Positions 41,581 through 50,745 of a DNA stretch of 64,000 bases are shown piece after piece. Each line of letters starts with the position of its first letter. Position 1 is the stretch's first letter. The position numbers were made by a program, and so were the translations under genes. The notes under the pieces were generated by a model, which was given only the letters and a program-made list of their open reading frames with translations, did no database searches and had not been told where the DNA came from. The stretch lies in the NCBI GenBank assembly GCA_031556255.1, contig JAVBTI010000105.1, positions 1 to 64,000 of the forward strand, in the 5' to 3' direction. The DNA is from JAIRQX01 sp031556255 (GTDB lineage Bacteria; Chrysiogenota; Deferribacteres; Deferribacterales; JAISNW01).

Positions 41581-44500
41581 TTATCTCAGATAATCCAGAA
41601 TAGAAATTGACATAATCTGCGCCGTTATGGATAATGCGTATTTATAGGCGTTTTCTGCCATTGAAAGCTGGGTTGTCGCATCGACCTTGTCGGTGTCCGT
41701 AGACCCGAGATAAACAGCCTTCTGGTTTTCGCCTATTGTTTTAAAAGACGCGTTGAAAGCGATAACGGACTGCACTCTTGCCTGGCGGTTCCCCGTAAGG
41801 GTGAGACATTGCAGGAGCTGGCTTTCTACCAAGTCCAGAATGCCAAGTTCATATTCTATCCCGGAACCTATAGTCCCGGTGAAGCTGTCCGTTGCTTTCA
41901 GCGACCCTCTGTCGAAACCCAGAAGCAACCCATCGGACACACTATATTCCTTATTTGCGGTATCCACAACAACATTTTGAATGCTGCTCCCTTTTTCGTC
42001 GCTAACGGCAATTGTCACCTTATCCCCGGCTTTTGGAAAGCCGAGGAAGCCTTCGTTGTCACCCTGAATGGAAAACCGCGATATGCCCGGAGTTGCGAAT
42101 GAAAGCTGCCCGTCGCCGTAAGACATGGCCACAAAGTGGTTATTGATGCCCGCCGCGGTGAGCTTGCCGTTGACCGCCTCTATGAGCTCGCCGTAACTGT
42201 TGTAATCTTTTGCGTCCAGCGTGATGGATGCGGTTCTGTCCGACACGCCGTCGTTATATGTGAATGTCAGGGTGCGCTGGTCTGCGGTGGCGCCGGACAG
42301 GGTCAGCGGAAGCTTCTGACCGCCAGATGCATAGTTAGAGGTGTTGTTGGTAATCCCCAAAGCTCCGGACGGGTCAACCACCTCCTGATAATAACAAAAA
42401 TCGCCGGGTATTGTCGTATTGAAAGTGAGTTTGCCTTCCGATGAAAGGCCGGCCGTCACGCCTGAACCGCCCAACTGAAAGTTTATATCCGCCAGTACTG
42501 CGGCCGTGTTGGCGTAAGTGCCGGGCCCTATAGTGACAGCGAAAGGCATCCCGAGGCCGGTAACTACTTGGAACGTGGCTGCCGCGGTGAACGAGGTGCC
42601 GAGCTGCGAAACGGGGAGCGATGTGTCCACGCCCATCATATAGGTGGTTTCGCTGTTCAGTGTGTTTATATTTATTGTCTTAGTGCCGGAGCCCGAAGCG
42701 AACAGTACTTTCCCGTTTTCCACGGTGGCGTGGATCTTTTCGTTATAAAATGCGGGATCTTCATTTATGGCTTTTGCGATGGCTTCGGCCATCTGATCGT
42801 TATTGGTTATCCCGGCGAGGCTGACGGTAACGGGCCTTCTCACCAGCGTATCGGTGGTCTTGTCGTAGGTCTGTACTTCAAAATTAAGGTTGGCGGCTAA
42901 GCCCGGCATGAAACGCAGTGCGCCGGAAGGCTGCTTAAATTCGTTCTGCACGTAAAAATCGGATCTGCCGTTGTCGGATTTCACCTCGTATTTCCATTTG
43001 GCGTTGAAGTTGCCGGTGAATGTGCCGTCAAAATACGGTATGGCGGTGGAGCTGAGTGATTCGTCCCTCCATGCGCTTGGGGCACCTGCCCCTTCCAGAT
43101 AAAAACCGCTGGCCATCGCGTTGTATAGATTCATTAGGGAGTCGAAAGCGTTGGCGTTGTCCCCTTCGGTGACGACGTTCATATCGCCGAAGTTCAGGGA
43201 GGCGTTGGCTTTGAGGTCCACCTGGAAAACTGCGGTGTTGGTCGCACCTGGCACCACGTTCATGTCGTCCAGCGCCAGTTTTACGCCGTAGCGCAGCTCG
43301 ATCTCTTCCCCATGGTAGTTGTTAACATCTTTTTCAATAATTTTTACCCCGCGGGAGTCGTAAACCGTTATATGTACGTCCCTTGTGCCGCTCGGAGTGT
43401 TGTGTGCCATGTCCACGGTGACGTTCCACTGGTCGTCGTTGTAGCCGGAATACTTGCCGGTCACCTTGCTGTACTGGTTTACCATCGGCAGGCCTATACC
43501 CTGGTTGTTTTCCGTGATATTCATGGTCATGCGGCTGGCACCGGTGCGCTGGTCGGTGACCACTAGCCGCCCGTCCACTATATTCACATCCACTGCATCC
43601 TCGTAAAGCGATTTGACGAAGTTCATAAAATCGCCGACAGTTTTCTCTTTCTGGCTGGGGGTGATGCTTGCGGCAACCTGCCCGCTCTGGTAGTCGGAAG
43701 TGCCCAGAGGATTGTTGTACATTGTGGAGAGGTGTGTGTTCCTGTCCAGATTGACGTTCTGCATGGTGAAGGTGACATTGTAACTGTTTGGTCCCGCGCT
43801 CTCGAGTTTTGTGGTTATGGTATAGCCAAAGCCGGCCTGTTGCAGCATCTTGTCGAAAATCAGTTCGTTTTGCTCTATTGTATTGGCCGGGTTGAGGCCA
43901 TCAACCTGCACATACCGGCCGTTTATATAGAAGCCGGCGCTACCGGAACTCACGTCCACGTTGTTGTGTGTTGTGTAGATAGTGTTCAGACCGTTTTCCG
44001 CGAAGTCGTAGCCTATCTCAAAGATGGTATCTTTTCCGAAGGCGGCGACGGTTTTATCGTCGAAGCCCATTGAGTTGTGTTTATAGCCTGTCACCGAGAG
44101 AGCGGTGTGGTTGCCGGTATCGGTGGTGACAAAACGCAGCCGGTCGCCGTCCGACATGACCTTGATCTGCGAACTCAGATCCACTTGGTATGCGGTGCCG
44201 GCTGGGATATTTGTTAACCCGTTGATCTCCGCGTTCTGGATGGCTTCCATAGCGTCAGTGCTGGCATAGTTGTTCACCAGATCCTGGGCACCGATATACT
44301 GGGCAGATTTGATGCCGCTGTTGATTGCGGCGACCAACTCGTCCATATCTTTGTAACCCTTGGCCGGAACCTCCACCTGATAATATTTACCGGCGTATCC
44401 TATGGTAAAGGTGCGCTCATCTTTTGATGCATTCAGCATGTTGAGGTTAACCCGTTCGGTGCCCAGAACGTTTGCTGCGCCCACCGTGACGCCGGTGTGG

Positions 44501-45525
44501 TCGGTGCCCGTCACTTTTATGGAATCGCCTGTGCTTGAGTTCGCACCCGTGATCTGACTGAAAAGCGAACTTGCTGTGAGGGATACTCCGTTCACAGTAT
44601 TGTACTGGCTGCCCTTCAGCATTTTGCTGACAGCAAGCAGGAGTTCATTGCCGGCGATATTTGTGATCACGTCCTGATTGAAGCCTATCTTATCGGCTAT
44701 TTGGCCGCTGTCGCCCTGATAGGTGGCGTTTGAACCGGCCTCGTATTTAAAAGAATATTTAAGCCCGCCGGAAACATTTTCCGGCAGTTTGATAGAAATA
44801 CCCCGGCCCGTATTAATAATCACGTCCGGTTCCAGCTTGAAAGACAGCGTGGTAGCAACGCTGTTCCCGCTTTTGGCCGATTCATCGGAACCGTTTGAGT
44901 CAAGCAGCATCTTGTTGCCGTATTTGTCATAAAGGGACAGGTAGCCAGTGTCGTTTTTTACTGTGATTTCCGCCGTGTACTCGCCACTTTTCAGTTCCTG
45001 CAGGTCGTTGTAGGCCTCTTTTGCTAGGACGTCCCCGCCGCGGCCGTAAATCTGGGAAATGGCTGAAACATTGTTGGTTTTATTGACGAAGGGAAGCGTG
45101 TTGGTCTGGAAGCCGGAGAAGAGGTAGTGCCCCTGGTATTTTGTGTTAGCCAGGTCGAAAAGACTGTTATATATTCCCAATACATCCCCGGCGAGCGCAT
45201 TCAGGCTTTCCGGGCTGTGGTAGCCGTTGTTGCCGTTTAGCGCGAGGTCGTTGCGCACTTTGCCGATCAGGTCTATGATGCCCTGTATGGCGTCGTCGGT
45301 GTTTGAAAGCCAGCCGTCGGCGTATTCGGCGTTTTTCTTGAACCTGTCCATGTCATCCAGGGTACGCTGTATGGAGTAGGCCATGACATAATTGGAGGGG
45401 GAGGATTCCGGATTCAGCAGGAGCCGCCCTTTCTGAACCTTGTCGCTGGCGCTCAGCATATCGTTGAGGGACTGGCGTATCCCAGCCTGGTATCTAATCG
45501 ACTGGTACTGGAATGTTACTCTCAT
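41581..45525 (-). CDS. flgL: Hook-filament junction protein FlgL, giant form
   Basis: 1314 residues; FlgL is usually 300-500. The ends are canonical: an N-terminal coiled-coil region (SLNDMLSASDKVQKGRLLLNPESS, DTDDA-like SNTDDAIQGIIDLIGKVRND) and a C-terminal LSMAENAYKYALSITAQIMSISILDYL. Between about residues 150 and 1220 lies a long surface-exposed region with at least three or four related beta-rich units of about 80-100 residues. They have the form 'x-FTI..G.Y....EL..AIN..L......A.....G.L.F.T' (for example near 368, 895, 980 and 1085), like flagellin_IN repeats. Its SD overlaps the flgK stop region two bases away. Partner: flgK upstream. Confidence 0.93.
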   Translation of the reverse strand: MRVTFQYQSIRYQAGIRQSLNDMLSASDKVQKGRLLLNPESSPSNYVMAYSIQRTLDDMDRFKKNAEYADGWLSNTDDAIQGIIDLIGKVRNDLALNGNNGYHSPESLNALAGDVLGIYNSLFDLANTKYQGHYLFSGFQTNTLPFVNKTNNVSAISQIYGRGGDVLAKEAYNDLQELKSGEYTAEITVKNDTGYLSLYDKYGNKMLLDSNGSDESAKSGNSVATTLSFKLEPDVIINTGRGISIKLPENVSGGLKYSFKYEAGSNATYQGDSGQIADKIGFNQDVITNIAGNELLLAVSKMLKGSQYNTVNGVSLTASSLFSQITGANSSTGDSIKVTGTDHTGVTVGAANVLGTERVNLNMLNASKDERTFTIGYAGKYYQVEVPAKGYKDMDELVAAINSGIKSAQYIGAQDLVNNYASTDAMEAIQNAEINGLTNIPAGTAYQVDLSSQIKVMSDGDRLRFVTTDTGNHTALSVTGYKHNSMGFDDKTVAAFGKDTIFEIGYDFAENGLNTIYTTHNNVDVSSGSAGFYINGRYVQVDGLNPANTIEQNELIFDKMLQQAGFGYTITTKLESAGPNSYNVTFTMQNVNLDRNTHLSTMYNNPLGTSDYQSGQVAASITPSQKEKTVGDFMNFVKSLYEDAVDVNIVDGRLVVTDQRTGASRMTMNITENNQGIGLPMVNQYSKVTGKYSGYNDDQWNVTVDMAHNTPSGTRDVHITVYDSRGVKIIEKDVNNYHGEEIELRYGVKLALDDMNVVPGATNTAVFQVDLKANASLNFGDMNVVTEGDNANAFDSLMNLYNAMASGFYLEGAGAPSAWRDESLSSTAIPYFDGTFTGNFNAKWKYEVKSDNGRSDFYVQNEFKQPSGALRFMPGLAANLNFEVQTYDKTTDTLVRRPVTVSLAGITNNDQMAEAIAKAINEDPAFYNEKIHATVENGKVLFASGSGTKTININTLNSETTYMMGVDTSLPVSQLGTSFTAAATFQVVTGLGMPFAVTIGPGTYANTAAVLADINFQLGGSGVTAGLSSEGKLTFNTTIPGDFCYYQEVVDPSGALGITNNTSNYASGGQKLPLTLSGATADQRTLTFTYNDGVSDRTASITLDAKDYNSYGELIEAVNGKLTAAGINNHFVAMSYGDGQLSFATPGISRFSIQGDNEGFLGFPKAGDKVTIAVSDEKGSSIQNVVVDTANKEYSVSDGLLLGFDRGSLKATDSFTGTIGSGIEYELGILDLVESQLLQCLTLTGNRQARVQSVIAFNASFKTIGENQKAVYLGSTDTDKVDATTQLSMAENAYKYALSITAQIMSISILDYLR

Positions 45526-45527
45526 AA

Positions 45528-47294
45528 TTACCTTCCTACAAGCCCGAGGTTGTTTACGATGGTGTTCAACATTTCATCTATGACGTTGATATATCTGGAG
45601 TTGGCTTCGAAAACGCGCTGGAACTGGATCAGGTTGGCCTGCTCCTCTTCCATCGACACGCCTTTGACCTGTTCCAGCTTTTCTGTGTACTGGGTGACGG
45701 TCATCTGTTTTGTGGCCGCGAATATATCCACCTGCTGTTTGTTTGTTGCGATAAGGCCGGTAAAATACCCGTAGAATTCGTCTATGGAGATGGTGCTGTT
45801 CTGCATGACTTTCGCGTATTTCACCTCTATCATGATAAGGGCGTTTTCGTTATCCCCCGGCGCGTCGCCTTTGGCGGTCGCGATATACTGGGGGTTGTTC
45901 TCTATGTGTGTGTCAACCTTGATATCGGAAGCGTTTGAACCCTGGAAAAAGTTGTTAAACCCGGCCGCCATGAGGAAATCGGAGGTATCGTCCCCGAAGG
46001 CGAAGGTATATCCGTTTTCAACACTGATTTTGATGGTGCCGTCTTTATTGACAAAAGCTTCAAGAACCCCGCCGCCGAACTGGCCGTCGGCGCTGGATAT
46101 CTTTTCCGCCACGCCGTAGAGCGTGTCTTTCGCGGGATCTATTGTTATGTTATAGGTTTCGACCAGCGCTTTGTTTTCCGGGTCTGTTTCATCGTAAATT
46201 TTGATCTGGAAGGTTCCGGATTTAACATCGTAAGGGAATATTCCCGGCTGATGATTCAGCGTATATGAGGGGTTTTCCACCTGGTTTGTGGAGGTGAGCT
46301 GGTTGTAACGCAGAAGCCCCTGTCCGCCTACGTGAATTTTGTTTGTTTCCGCTATCAGTGTGTGCGCCATATTGTCAAGCTCGTCTATGTAGCCGTTCAA
46401 TACATAGTCGCGCATTTTAATGTCCGCCTGTATTACTCCGCCGGAGATGCGGTCGGTGATTACAGTGGGTTTGCTGTAATAGTCGCCGGTACTCCATACT
46501 ATATCGAGGTGGTTGTCGTTGTCAGGGTTTGTCTGGAGCGACAGCGGGAAAGATTTCGCGCCGTCCACCACAGGCTCGCCACCGATATAGACGGCATATT
46601 CCCCATTGGGTCGTTCAACGACATTCAACCCTGCCAGCAGGGACAGCTTATTGACAAGTGCGTCTCTGTCATCCCGCAGGTCGTTGGCGTTATACAGGCC
46701 GCCGGCCTCCACGGAAAGTATTTTCTGGTTCAGTTCGGCTATCCCTTTGGAGTATGTATTTATTTCATCCACATATCCTTTCAGGCGATAGTCGATCTTG
46801 GCTTGCAGATCAACGAACATCTGGCGGTCATCACGGATTTGTGTGGCAAGCGTGCCCGCTGAGGCGAGAAGCTGTGTGCGCTTAATATAGGAATCGTCGG
46901 CGTGGTCTGTGGAGGTGGACAGGTCCTGCCATGCGTTGAAGTAGTTGCGTAACACCTCGCCCAGGCCGGAGCCTTGCTCCAACTCGTTGAAATACATTTT
47001 TACTTCGTTTAGCGTGCTTTGGCTGCTTTCCCAGTAAGAAAGGGAAGATGTTTCATTGCGTAGTGTTTTAGCCAGCAGTTCGTCATACACACGGATTATC
47101 TCCACTACTTTCACGCCGCGGCCGAAAGCGCCGTAAGTATCCGTCTGATAGGAGGCCGAGGCGAGATTCACACGCTGGCGGGAATAGTTCGGATTATCTA
47201 TATTCGCTATATTATTACCGACAACGTCTATCTGCACCTGGCTTGCGGCAATACCGGTTACCCCCGTGTATAACATCGACATTAAATTGCTCAT
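45528..47294 (-). CDS. flgK: Hook-associated protein FlgK (HAP1)
   Basis: About 588 residues; the first junction protein between hook and filament. The N-terminus MSNLMSMLYTGVTGIAASQVQIDVVGNNIANIDNPNYSRQRV contains the rod/hook-family signature, and the C-terminal EEEQANLIQFQRVFEANSRYINVIDEMLNTIVNNLG closes the D0 coiled coil. The start is set at ATG 47294, nine bases after AGGAGG; an upstream in-frame codon at 47315 would add seven unconserved residues. It is co-directional with flgL (two bases apart) and flgN. Confidence 0.96.
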   Translation of the reverse strand: MSNLMSMLYTGVTGIAASQVQIDVVGNNIANIDNPNYSRQRVNLASASYQTDTYGAFGRGVKVVEIIRVYDELLAKTLRNETSSLSYWESSQSTLNEVKMYFNELEQGSGLGEVLRNYFNAWQDLSTSTDHADDSYIKRTQLLASAGTLATQIRDDRQMFVDLQAKIDYRLKGYVDEINTYSKGIAELNQKILSVEAGGLYNANDLRDDRDALVNKLSLLAGLNVVERPNGEYAVYIGGEPVVDGAKSFPLSLQTNPDNDNHLDIVWSTGDYYSKPTVITDRISGGVIQADIKMRDYVLNGYIDELDNMAHTLIAETNKIHVGGQGLLRYNQLTSTNQVENPSYTLNHQPGIFPYDVKSGTFQIKIYDETDPENKALVETYNITIDPAKDTLYGVAEKISSADGQFGGGVLEAFVNKDGTIKISVENGYTFAFGDDTSDFLMAAGFNNFFQGSNASDIKVDTHIENNPQYIATAKGDAPGDNENALIMIEVKYAKVMQNSTISIDEFYGYFTGLIATNKQQVDIFAATKQMTVTQYTEKLEQVKGVSMEEEQANLIQFQRVFEANSRYINVIDEMLNTIVNNLGLVGR

Positions 47295-47425
47295 AAAACA
47301 GTACCTCCTGGTCATTCCGCCATGCGGGGCGGGTCAAACGACGCGGGAATATTGGAAAAACCCTGTCCCAAAAATTGTATGCAAAAAATATGCCACAAAC
47401 CGCCGTTCCATACACATATTGACGC

Positions 47426-47914
47426 CTATCCAAGCCTGTGGATGGTGGATATTTTCTTTTGGCTGCCGTTCGGGCCGTAGCCTCCGGCGGGAGCGTCGGA
47501 CAGCCCTGTCTGAGTGAAGAAATCGTTGATCAGACGGCTGTTTGTCGCATAAAGCATTTTCAGGGAAATATTTTCCGCATGAATCTGCGTAACCAGCTCC
47601 ACGATCCGGTCGCAGAGTGTGGTGAGCTCGTCCGCCATGTCCGGCGCGCTGGTGTTTGCAAGGCTGATGACGTCAGCTATTTTTACCGACGGTACATTTT
47701 GAACCGCAGCGATTTTAGACAGAAGCGCATTACGGGCCTCGCTCTGTATACGCTCTTTGCGAAGCAGTGCGTCTTTCTTTTTTGTGATTTCAACGGTTTT
47801 GTCGATCGCCCAGGAAACGATGGCCTGTTTTTCAGATGCCATTAAATCCGAGAGCTCCGAATATAGATTTGCCTGAGATTTCAGCACCTCGACCAGGTGC
47901 CCGATATTTTCCAT
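47426..47914 (-). CDS. flgN: FlgN-type export chaperone for FlgK/FlgL
   Basis: A 162-residue helical, coiled-coil protein with the FlgN family pattern (HLVEVLKSQANLYSELSDLMASEKQAIVSW, and ENISLKMLYATNSRLINDFF near the end). It keeps the hook-associated proteins unfolded and delivers them to the export gate. The start is ATG 47914, eight bases after GGAGG; a GTG at 47929 would include the SD in the coding part. It lies between flgM and flgK. Confidence 0.85.
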   Translation of the reverse strand: MENIGHLVEVLKSQANLYSELSDLMASEKQAIVSWAIDKTVEITKKKDALLRKERIQSEARNALLSKIAAVQNVPSVKIADVISLANTSAPDMADELTTLCDRIVELVTQIHAENISLKMLYATNSRLINDFFTQTGLSDAPAGGYGPNGSQKKISTIHRLG

Positions 47915-47999
47915 AGCGATGTCCTCCACGCTTCTGTTAAGCTATGCAGGACGACAGGCGGAATGAGAGTACCGGCTTATACCCCTTTGGGGCGGCCGT

Positions 48000-48311
48000 T
48001 TAGAAGATGTTGTTGCGTGCTTTTTCCACTATTTTGGAGGCAATGTCCCCGCCACTCACATGGTAGGTGCCGTCCTGAATCTTGGCTCTCAGCTCACTTA
48101 CAAGCTCTTCCCGTACTTCTGAGGCTTCCTTCAACTGTAAAGCGATTTCAGCAATATCACGCGAACGTGACGACAACTGCACACTGTCGGCGGCATTTGC
48201 GGATGGCGCCGTTTTGGCCGCCCCCGGGTTGCGTTTCACTTCCGCTTTTTTAGTGTCGGCAGTTTTATCACCCTTGTCTGTCGTGATGAACTGCTTATCG
48301 TTGATCCTCAT
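48000..48311 (-). CDS. flgM: Anti-sigma-28 factor FlgM
   Basis: A 103-residue protein, largely disordered in its N-terminal half. The C-terminal part (DIAEIALQLKEASEVREELVSELRAKIQDGTYHVSGGDIASKIVEKA) is the sigma-28-binding helix set with the typical 'IxDGxYxVxxxxIAxKI' end. It holds FliA inactive until exported through the finished hook. Its promoter is of sigma-28 type (48357-48383), giving feedback. The SD GGGAG is five bases before ATG, next to a hairpin in the leader. Confidence 0.93.
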   Translation of the reverse strand: MRINDKQFITTDKGDKTADTKKAEVKRNPGAAKTAPSANAADSVQLSSRSRDIAEIALQLKEASEVREELVSELRAKIQDGTYHVSGGDIASKIVEKARNNIF

Positions 48312-48323
48312 ACAAACTCCCGT

Positions 48324-48347
48324 GGATCTCCCGGAAAATAGAGATCC
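48324..48347 (-). promoter_or_regulatory. flgM leader hairpin with GGA motifs
   Basis: GGATCTC (48324-48330) and GAGATCC (48341-48347) form a 7-bp stem in the roughly 40-nt flgM leader. In the mRNA sense the leader contains ACGGAT, CCGGGAG and ACGGGAG, the last being the ribosome-binding site. GGA in or near hairpins is the CsrA recognition core, so this is a candidate CsrA target. Confidence 0.45.
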
Positions 48348-48356
48348 GTACCTTAC

Positions 48357-48383
48357 CTATCGGCCTATCTTTGCAAAACTTTA
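48357..48383 (-). promoter_or_regulatory. Sigma-28 (FliA) promoter of flgM
   Basis: On the minus strand: TAAAGTTT (48376-48383), an 11-bp spacer, and GCCGATAG (48357-48364). The consensus is TAAAGTTT-N11-GCCGATAA, so 15 of 16 bases match. Transcription should start near 48350 and read flgM, flgN, flgK, flgL and possibly fliW-csrA. Confidence 0.9.
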
Positions 48384-48453
48384 ATTTTTTTTCAACCATT
48401 CTTATTGGCTGATCCTGTCCTTTTTTTGTAATCTATTGATATATAGATATAAA

Positions 48454-48846
48454 TTATCCAATATTATTTATAACGCTTTCATTTTTACGTGGAGCGTATA
48501 CTCCGGGAAGCCCTCGCTGGAGAGGGTTTTGTTTTTCACTTTCCGGGCGTTCCTGTGCGAGGGTGCCTTTAAGCTGTGCGAAAAGCATGTCGGCTATTCC
48601 GTTTATGCTGTTTTTTGCTTGAATTTCAGCTGTTTCCTGGTCAAGCATGTCGGTAAATATCTTTTCCGCGTTACTTTTTTTAATAAGCCCGCCGTCCATA
48701 GTGGCATTGCGCATGCTTTTCAGCATCTGATGGACGAAAATCGCCTCGAATCCCTGGCAGGCTTCTTTCAGCCTGTCTTCCTCGGAGCGGGTGGTTTTTT
48801 CCGCTTTGGCCTGGCTTGCTGTTGCACTTCCGGCGATCGTAACCAT
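48454..48846 (-). CDS. flgJ: FlgJ-type rod-binding protein (single domain)
   Basis: A 130-residue protein equal to the N-terminal rod-capping half of FlgJ (CQGFEAIFVHQMLKSMRNATMDGGLIKKSNAEKIFTDMLDQETAEIQA). The muramidase half is absent, as in many non-enteric bacteria, where a separate lytic enzyme opens the wall; the MltD- or MltB-like proteins in this window could be candidates. It overlaps flgI by one base. Confidence 0.92.
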   Translation of the reverse strand: MVTIAGSATASQAKAEKTTRSEEDRLKEACQGFEAIFVHQMLKSMRNATMDGGLIKKSNAEKIFTDMLDQETAEIQAKNSINGIADMLFAQLKGTLAQERPESEKQNPLQRGLPGVYAPRKNESVINNIG

Positions 48847-49934
48847 TATATTACCTCCAGTTGGGCGTGTAACGCGCCGGCAGCTTTTATTGCCTGGAGT
48901 ATCGAAATCAGATCCCGTGGAGTGACCCCAATGGCGTTGAGGGCTTTGACAAGGTCGCTCACTGTGACCCCTTCAGGGACAACCATCAGTTTGGCCTTAT
49001 CTTCGGCCATTTCCACTTCCGGCTGTTGTGTGACCACGGTCTGCCCCATTGAGAATGGTGCGGGCTGGCTGATCTCAATATGGTTTGAAACAGTTATGGT
49101 AAGGTTCCCGTGTGCCACGGCTACGGTGCTGATCCTTACTTCTGAGCCTATTACTATCGTCCCGGTGCGTTCGTCCATAATCACCTTGGCAAAAGTTTCC
49201 GGTTCGATCTCAAGAGCCAGGACGGTATTCAGGAAGTCGTAAAAACTGCCGGAAAATTCTCCCGGTACTTTTACGGTTATATTGGATGGAGAGCTCACGG
49301 ATGCTATTTCCGTGCCCATGAATGTGTTGATGGCTGTTTTTGCGCTTACCACATCCGCCAGGGAATAGTTGTTGAAAAAGAGGTCAAAACGCCCCAGATC
49401 CATTGCGAATGGAATTTCTTTTTCCACAGTGCCTCCGTTCGGGATGCGCCCGGCGGTGGGGTGGTTTTTGGTTATACTTGCGCCGCCGGCTGAGGCGTTC
49501 ATTCCGCCCACAGAGATAGGGCCTTGTGCCACTGCGTAAATCTGACCGTTCGGAGCGGAGAGTGGGGTGAGCAGAAGCGTGCCGCCCTCAAGGCTTTTTG
49601 CATCGCCTATGGAGGAAATGGTCACGTCCATTGTTTGCCCGGCTCTGGCGAACGGGGGTAATTTGGCGGTAACCATGACCGCCGCGACGTTTTTCACTTT
49701 TACATCGTCTTTATTGACAGTGATACCCATCCGCTCAAGCATGTTAACAAGAGATTGAGTGGTAAACTTGGTCTGGTCTTTATCGCCGGTGCCGTTGAGG
49801 CCCACCACCAGTCCGTAGCCGAAAATCTGGTTATCCCTGATTCCGTCTACCTTTGCCACATCTTTGATTCTCACGACCGCGTGGGCGGAAAGGCTGAAAG
49901 TTAGTATAAGTACTATTATCAGTATTTTTTTCAT
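48846..49934 (-). CDS. flgI: Flagellar P-ring protein FlgI
   Basis: A 362-residue secreted protein forming the periplasmic bushing around the rod. It has a Sec leader (KKILIIVLILTFSLSAHA) and the family motifs IKDVAKVDGIRDNQIFGYGLVVGLNGTGD, NVAAVMVTAKLPPFARAGQ and GTIVIGSEVRISTVAVAHGNLTI. It ends with SDLVKALNAIGVTPRDLISILQAIKAAGALHAQLEV. It lies between flgH and flgJ on one transcript. Confidence 0.97.
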   Translation of the reverse strand: MKKILIIVLILTFSLSAHAVVRIKDVAKVDGIRDNQIFGYGLVVGLNGTGDKDQTKFTTQSLVNMLERMGITVNKDDVKVKNVAAVMVTAKLPPFARAGQTMDVTISSIGDAKSLEGGTLLLTPLSAPNGQIYAVAQGPISVGGMNASAGGASITKNHPTAGRIPNGGTVEKEIPFAMDLGRFDLFFNNYSLADVVSAKTAINTFMGTEIASVSSPSNITVKVPGEFSGSFYDFLNTVLALEIEPETFAKVIMDERTGTIVIGSEVRISTVAVAHGNLTITVSNHIEISQPAPFSMGQTVVTQQPEVEMAEDKAKLMVVPEGVTVSDLVKALNAIGVTPRDLISILQAIKAAGALHAQLEVI

Positions 49935-49943
49935 GTCATGCTC

Positions 49944-50675
49944 CTAGAACGGCCATATCCAGTCTATAAAGGTGGCCATCCAGCCTTTGCGGTTGGCGTC
50001 GGTGATGACTCCGTCGCCGTAATAACGTATCTGCGCATCTGCTATCGCTGTGGAAGGCACTGTGTTGTTGGCGTCTATATCTTTCTGGCGGACTATCCCT
50101 TTTATAGTGATGGTCTGTTTTTCCTGATCGACGATTATTTCGCGCTGTCCCTCGATTACGAGATTGCCTGAGGGGAGAATCTCAATCACCCTTGCGGCTA
50201 TAGTTGCAGAGATGCTGTCCGACCTGGCCTTACTGCCTTTGCCGGAGAAAGAGTTATTGGTAGTTGCTCCGATAGTCGGGTCGAAAGGCTGGCCGGAGTT
50301 CAGAAAGTTATCTATGCCGAGGTTTGTGGGGAGGCCCAGGATGTTTGTAACCGTGGCGTTGTAGTTTGCTGTTTTTCCTGTGCTGGTGTTGTTGGAATTA
50401 TTTGCGGAGGCTGATTCCACGATTTTTACAATCACAACGTCGCCAATGAGGCGGGCTTTGTAATCGAGGAAAATTGTTCCGTGGCTGCCGACATCGGCCC
50501 ATAGAGAGGGGGCCGGTTTTTTCATCGCCTGTGCCTGTTCGTACTCTTCCAATTCCTTCTTGTAGCCGCTGGACGGAAGATCGGTAGACACCTGCGCCGT
50601 CTGCTTGGTGGCGCATCCGGCGAAAACTATTGCTGCTGCCAGCACTGCCGCTTTTTTTATGAATGTTTTCCACAT
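49944..50675 (-). CDS. flgH: Flagellar L-ring protein FlgH
   Basis: A 243-residue outer-membrane lipoprotein (lipobox FAGC, C21) forming the L-ring. The typical SLWADVGSHGTIFLDYKARLIGDVVIVKI, KGSKARSDSISATIAARVIEILPSGNLVIEGQREI and QTITIKGIVRQKDI segments are seen. Its presence shows a double-membrane cell. It heads the flgH-flgI-flgJ transcript and is preceded by a sigma-54 promoter. Confidence 0.97.
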   Translation of the reverse strand: MWKTFIKKAAVLAAAIVFAGCATKQTAQVSTDLPSSGYKKELEEYEQAQAMKKPAPSLWADVGSHGTIFLDYKARLIGDVVIVKIVESASANNSNNTSTGKTANYNATVTNILGLPTNLGIDNFLNSGQPFDPTIGATTNNSFSGKGSKARSDSISATIAARVIEILPSGNLVIEGQREIIVDQEKQTITIKGIVRQKDIDANNTVPSTAIADAQIRYYGDGVITDANRKGWMATFIDWIWPF

Positions 50676-50714
50676 ACCTGCATACCACGTGAGTTTCTCT
50701 CGAGGTTATGCATA

Positions 50715-50729
50715 GCAAGCTGTGTGCCA
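50715..50729 (-). promoter_or_regulatory. Sigma-54 promoter of flgHIJ
   Basis: On the minus strand TGGCAC (50724-50729), five bases, TTGC (50715-50718): an exact match to the -24/-12 elements (TGGCACN5TTGC). Transcription should begin near 50703, about 28 bases before flgH. No upstream activator site was identified; it would lie inside the neighbouring metallohydrolase gene. Confidence 0.88.
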
Positions 50730-50745
50730 AAAAAATTATTTGAGC

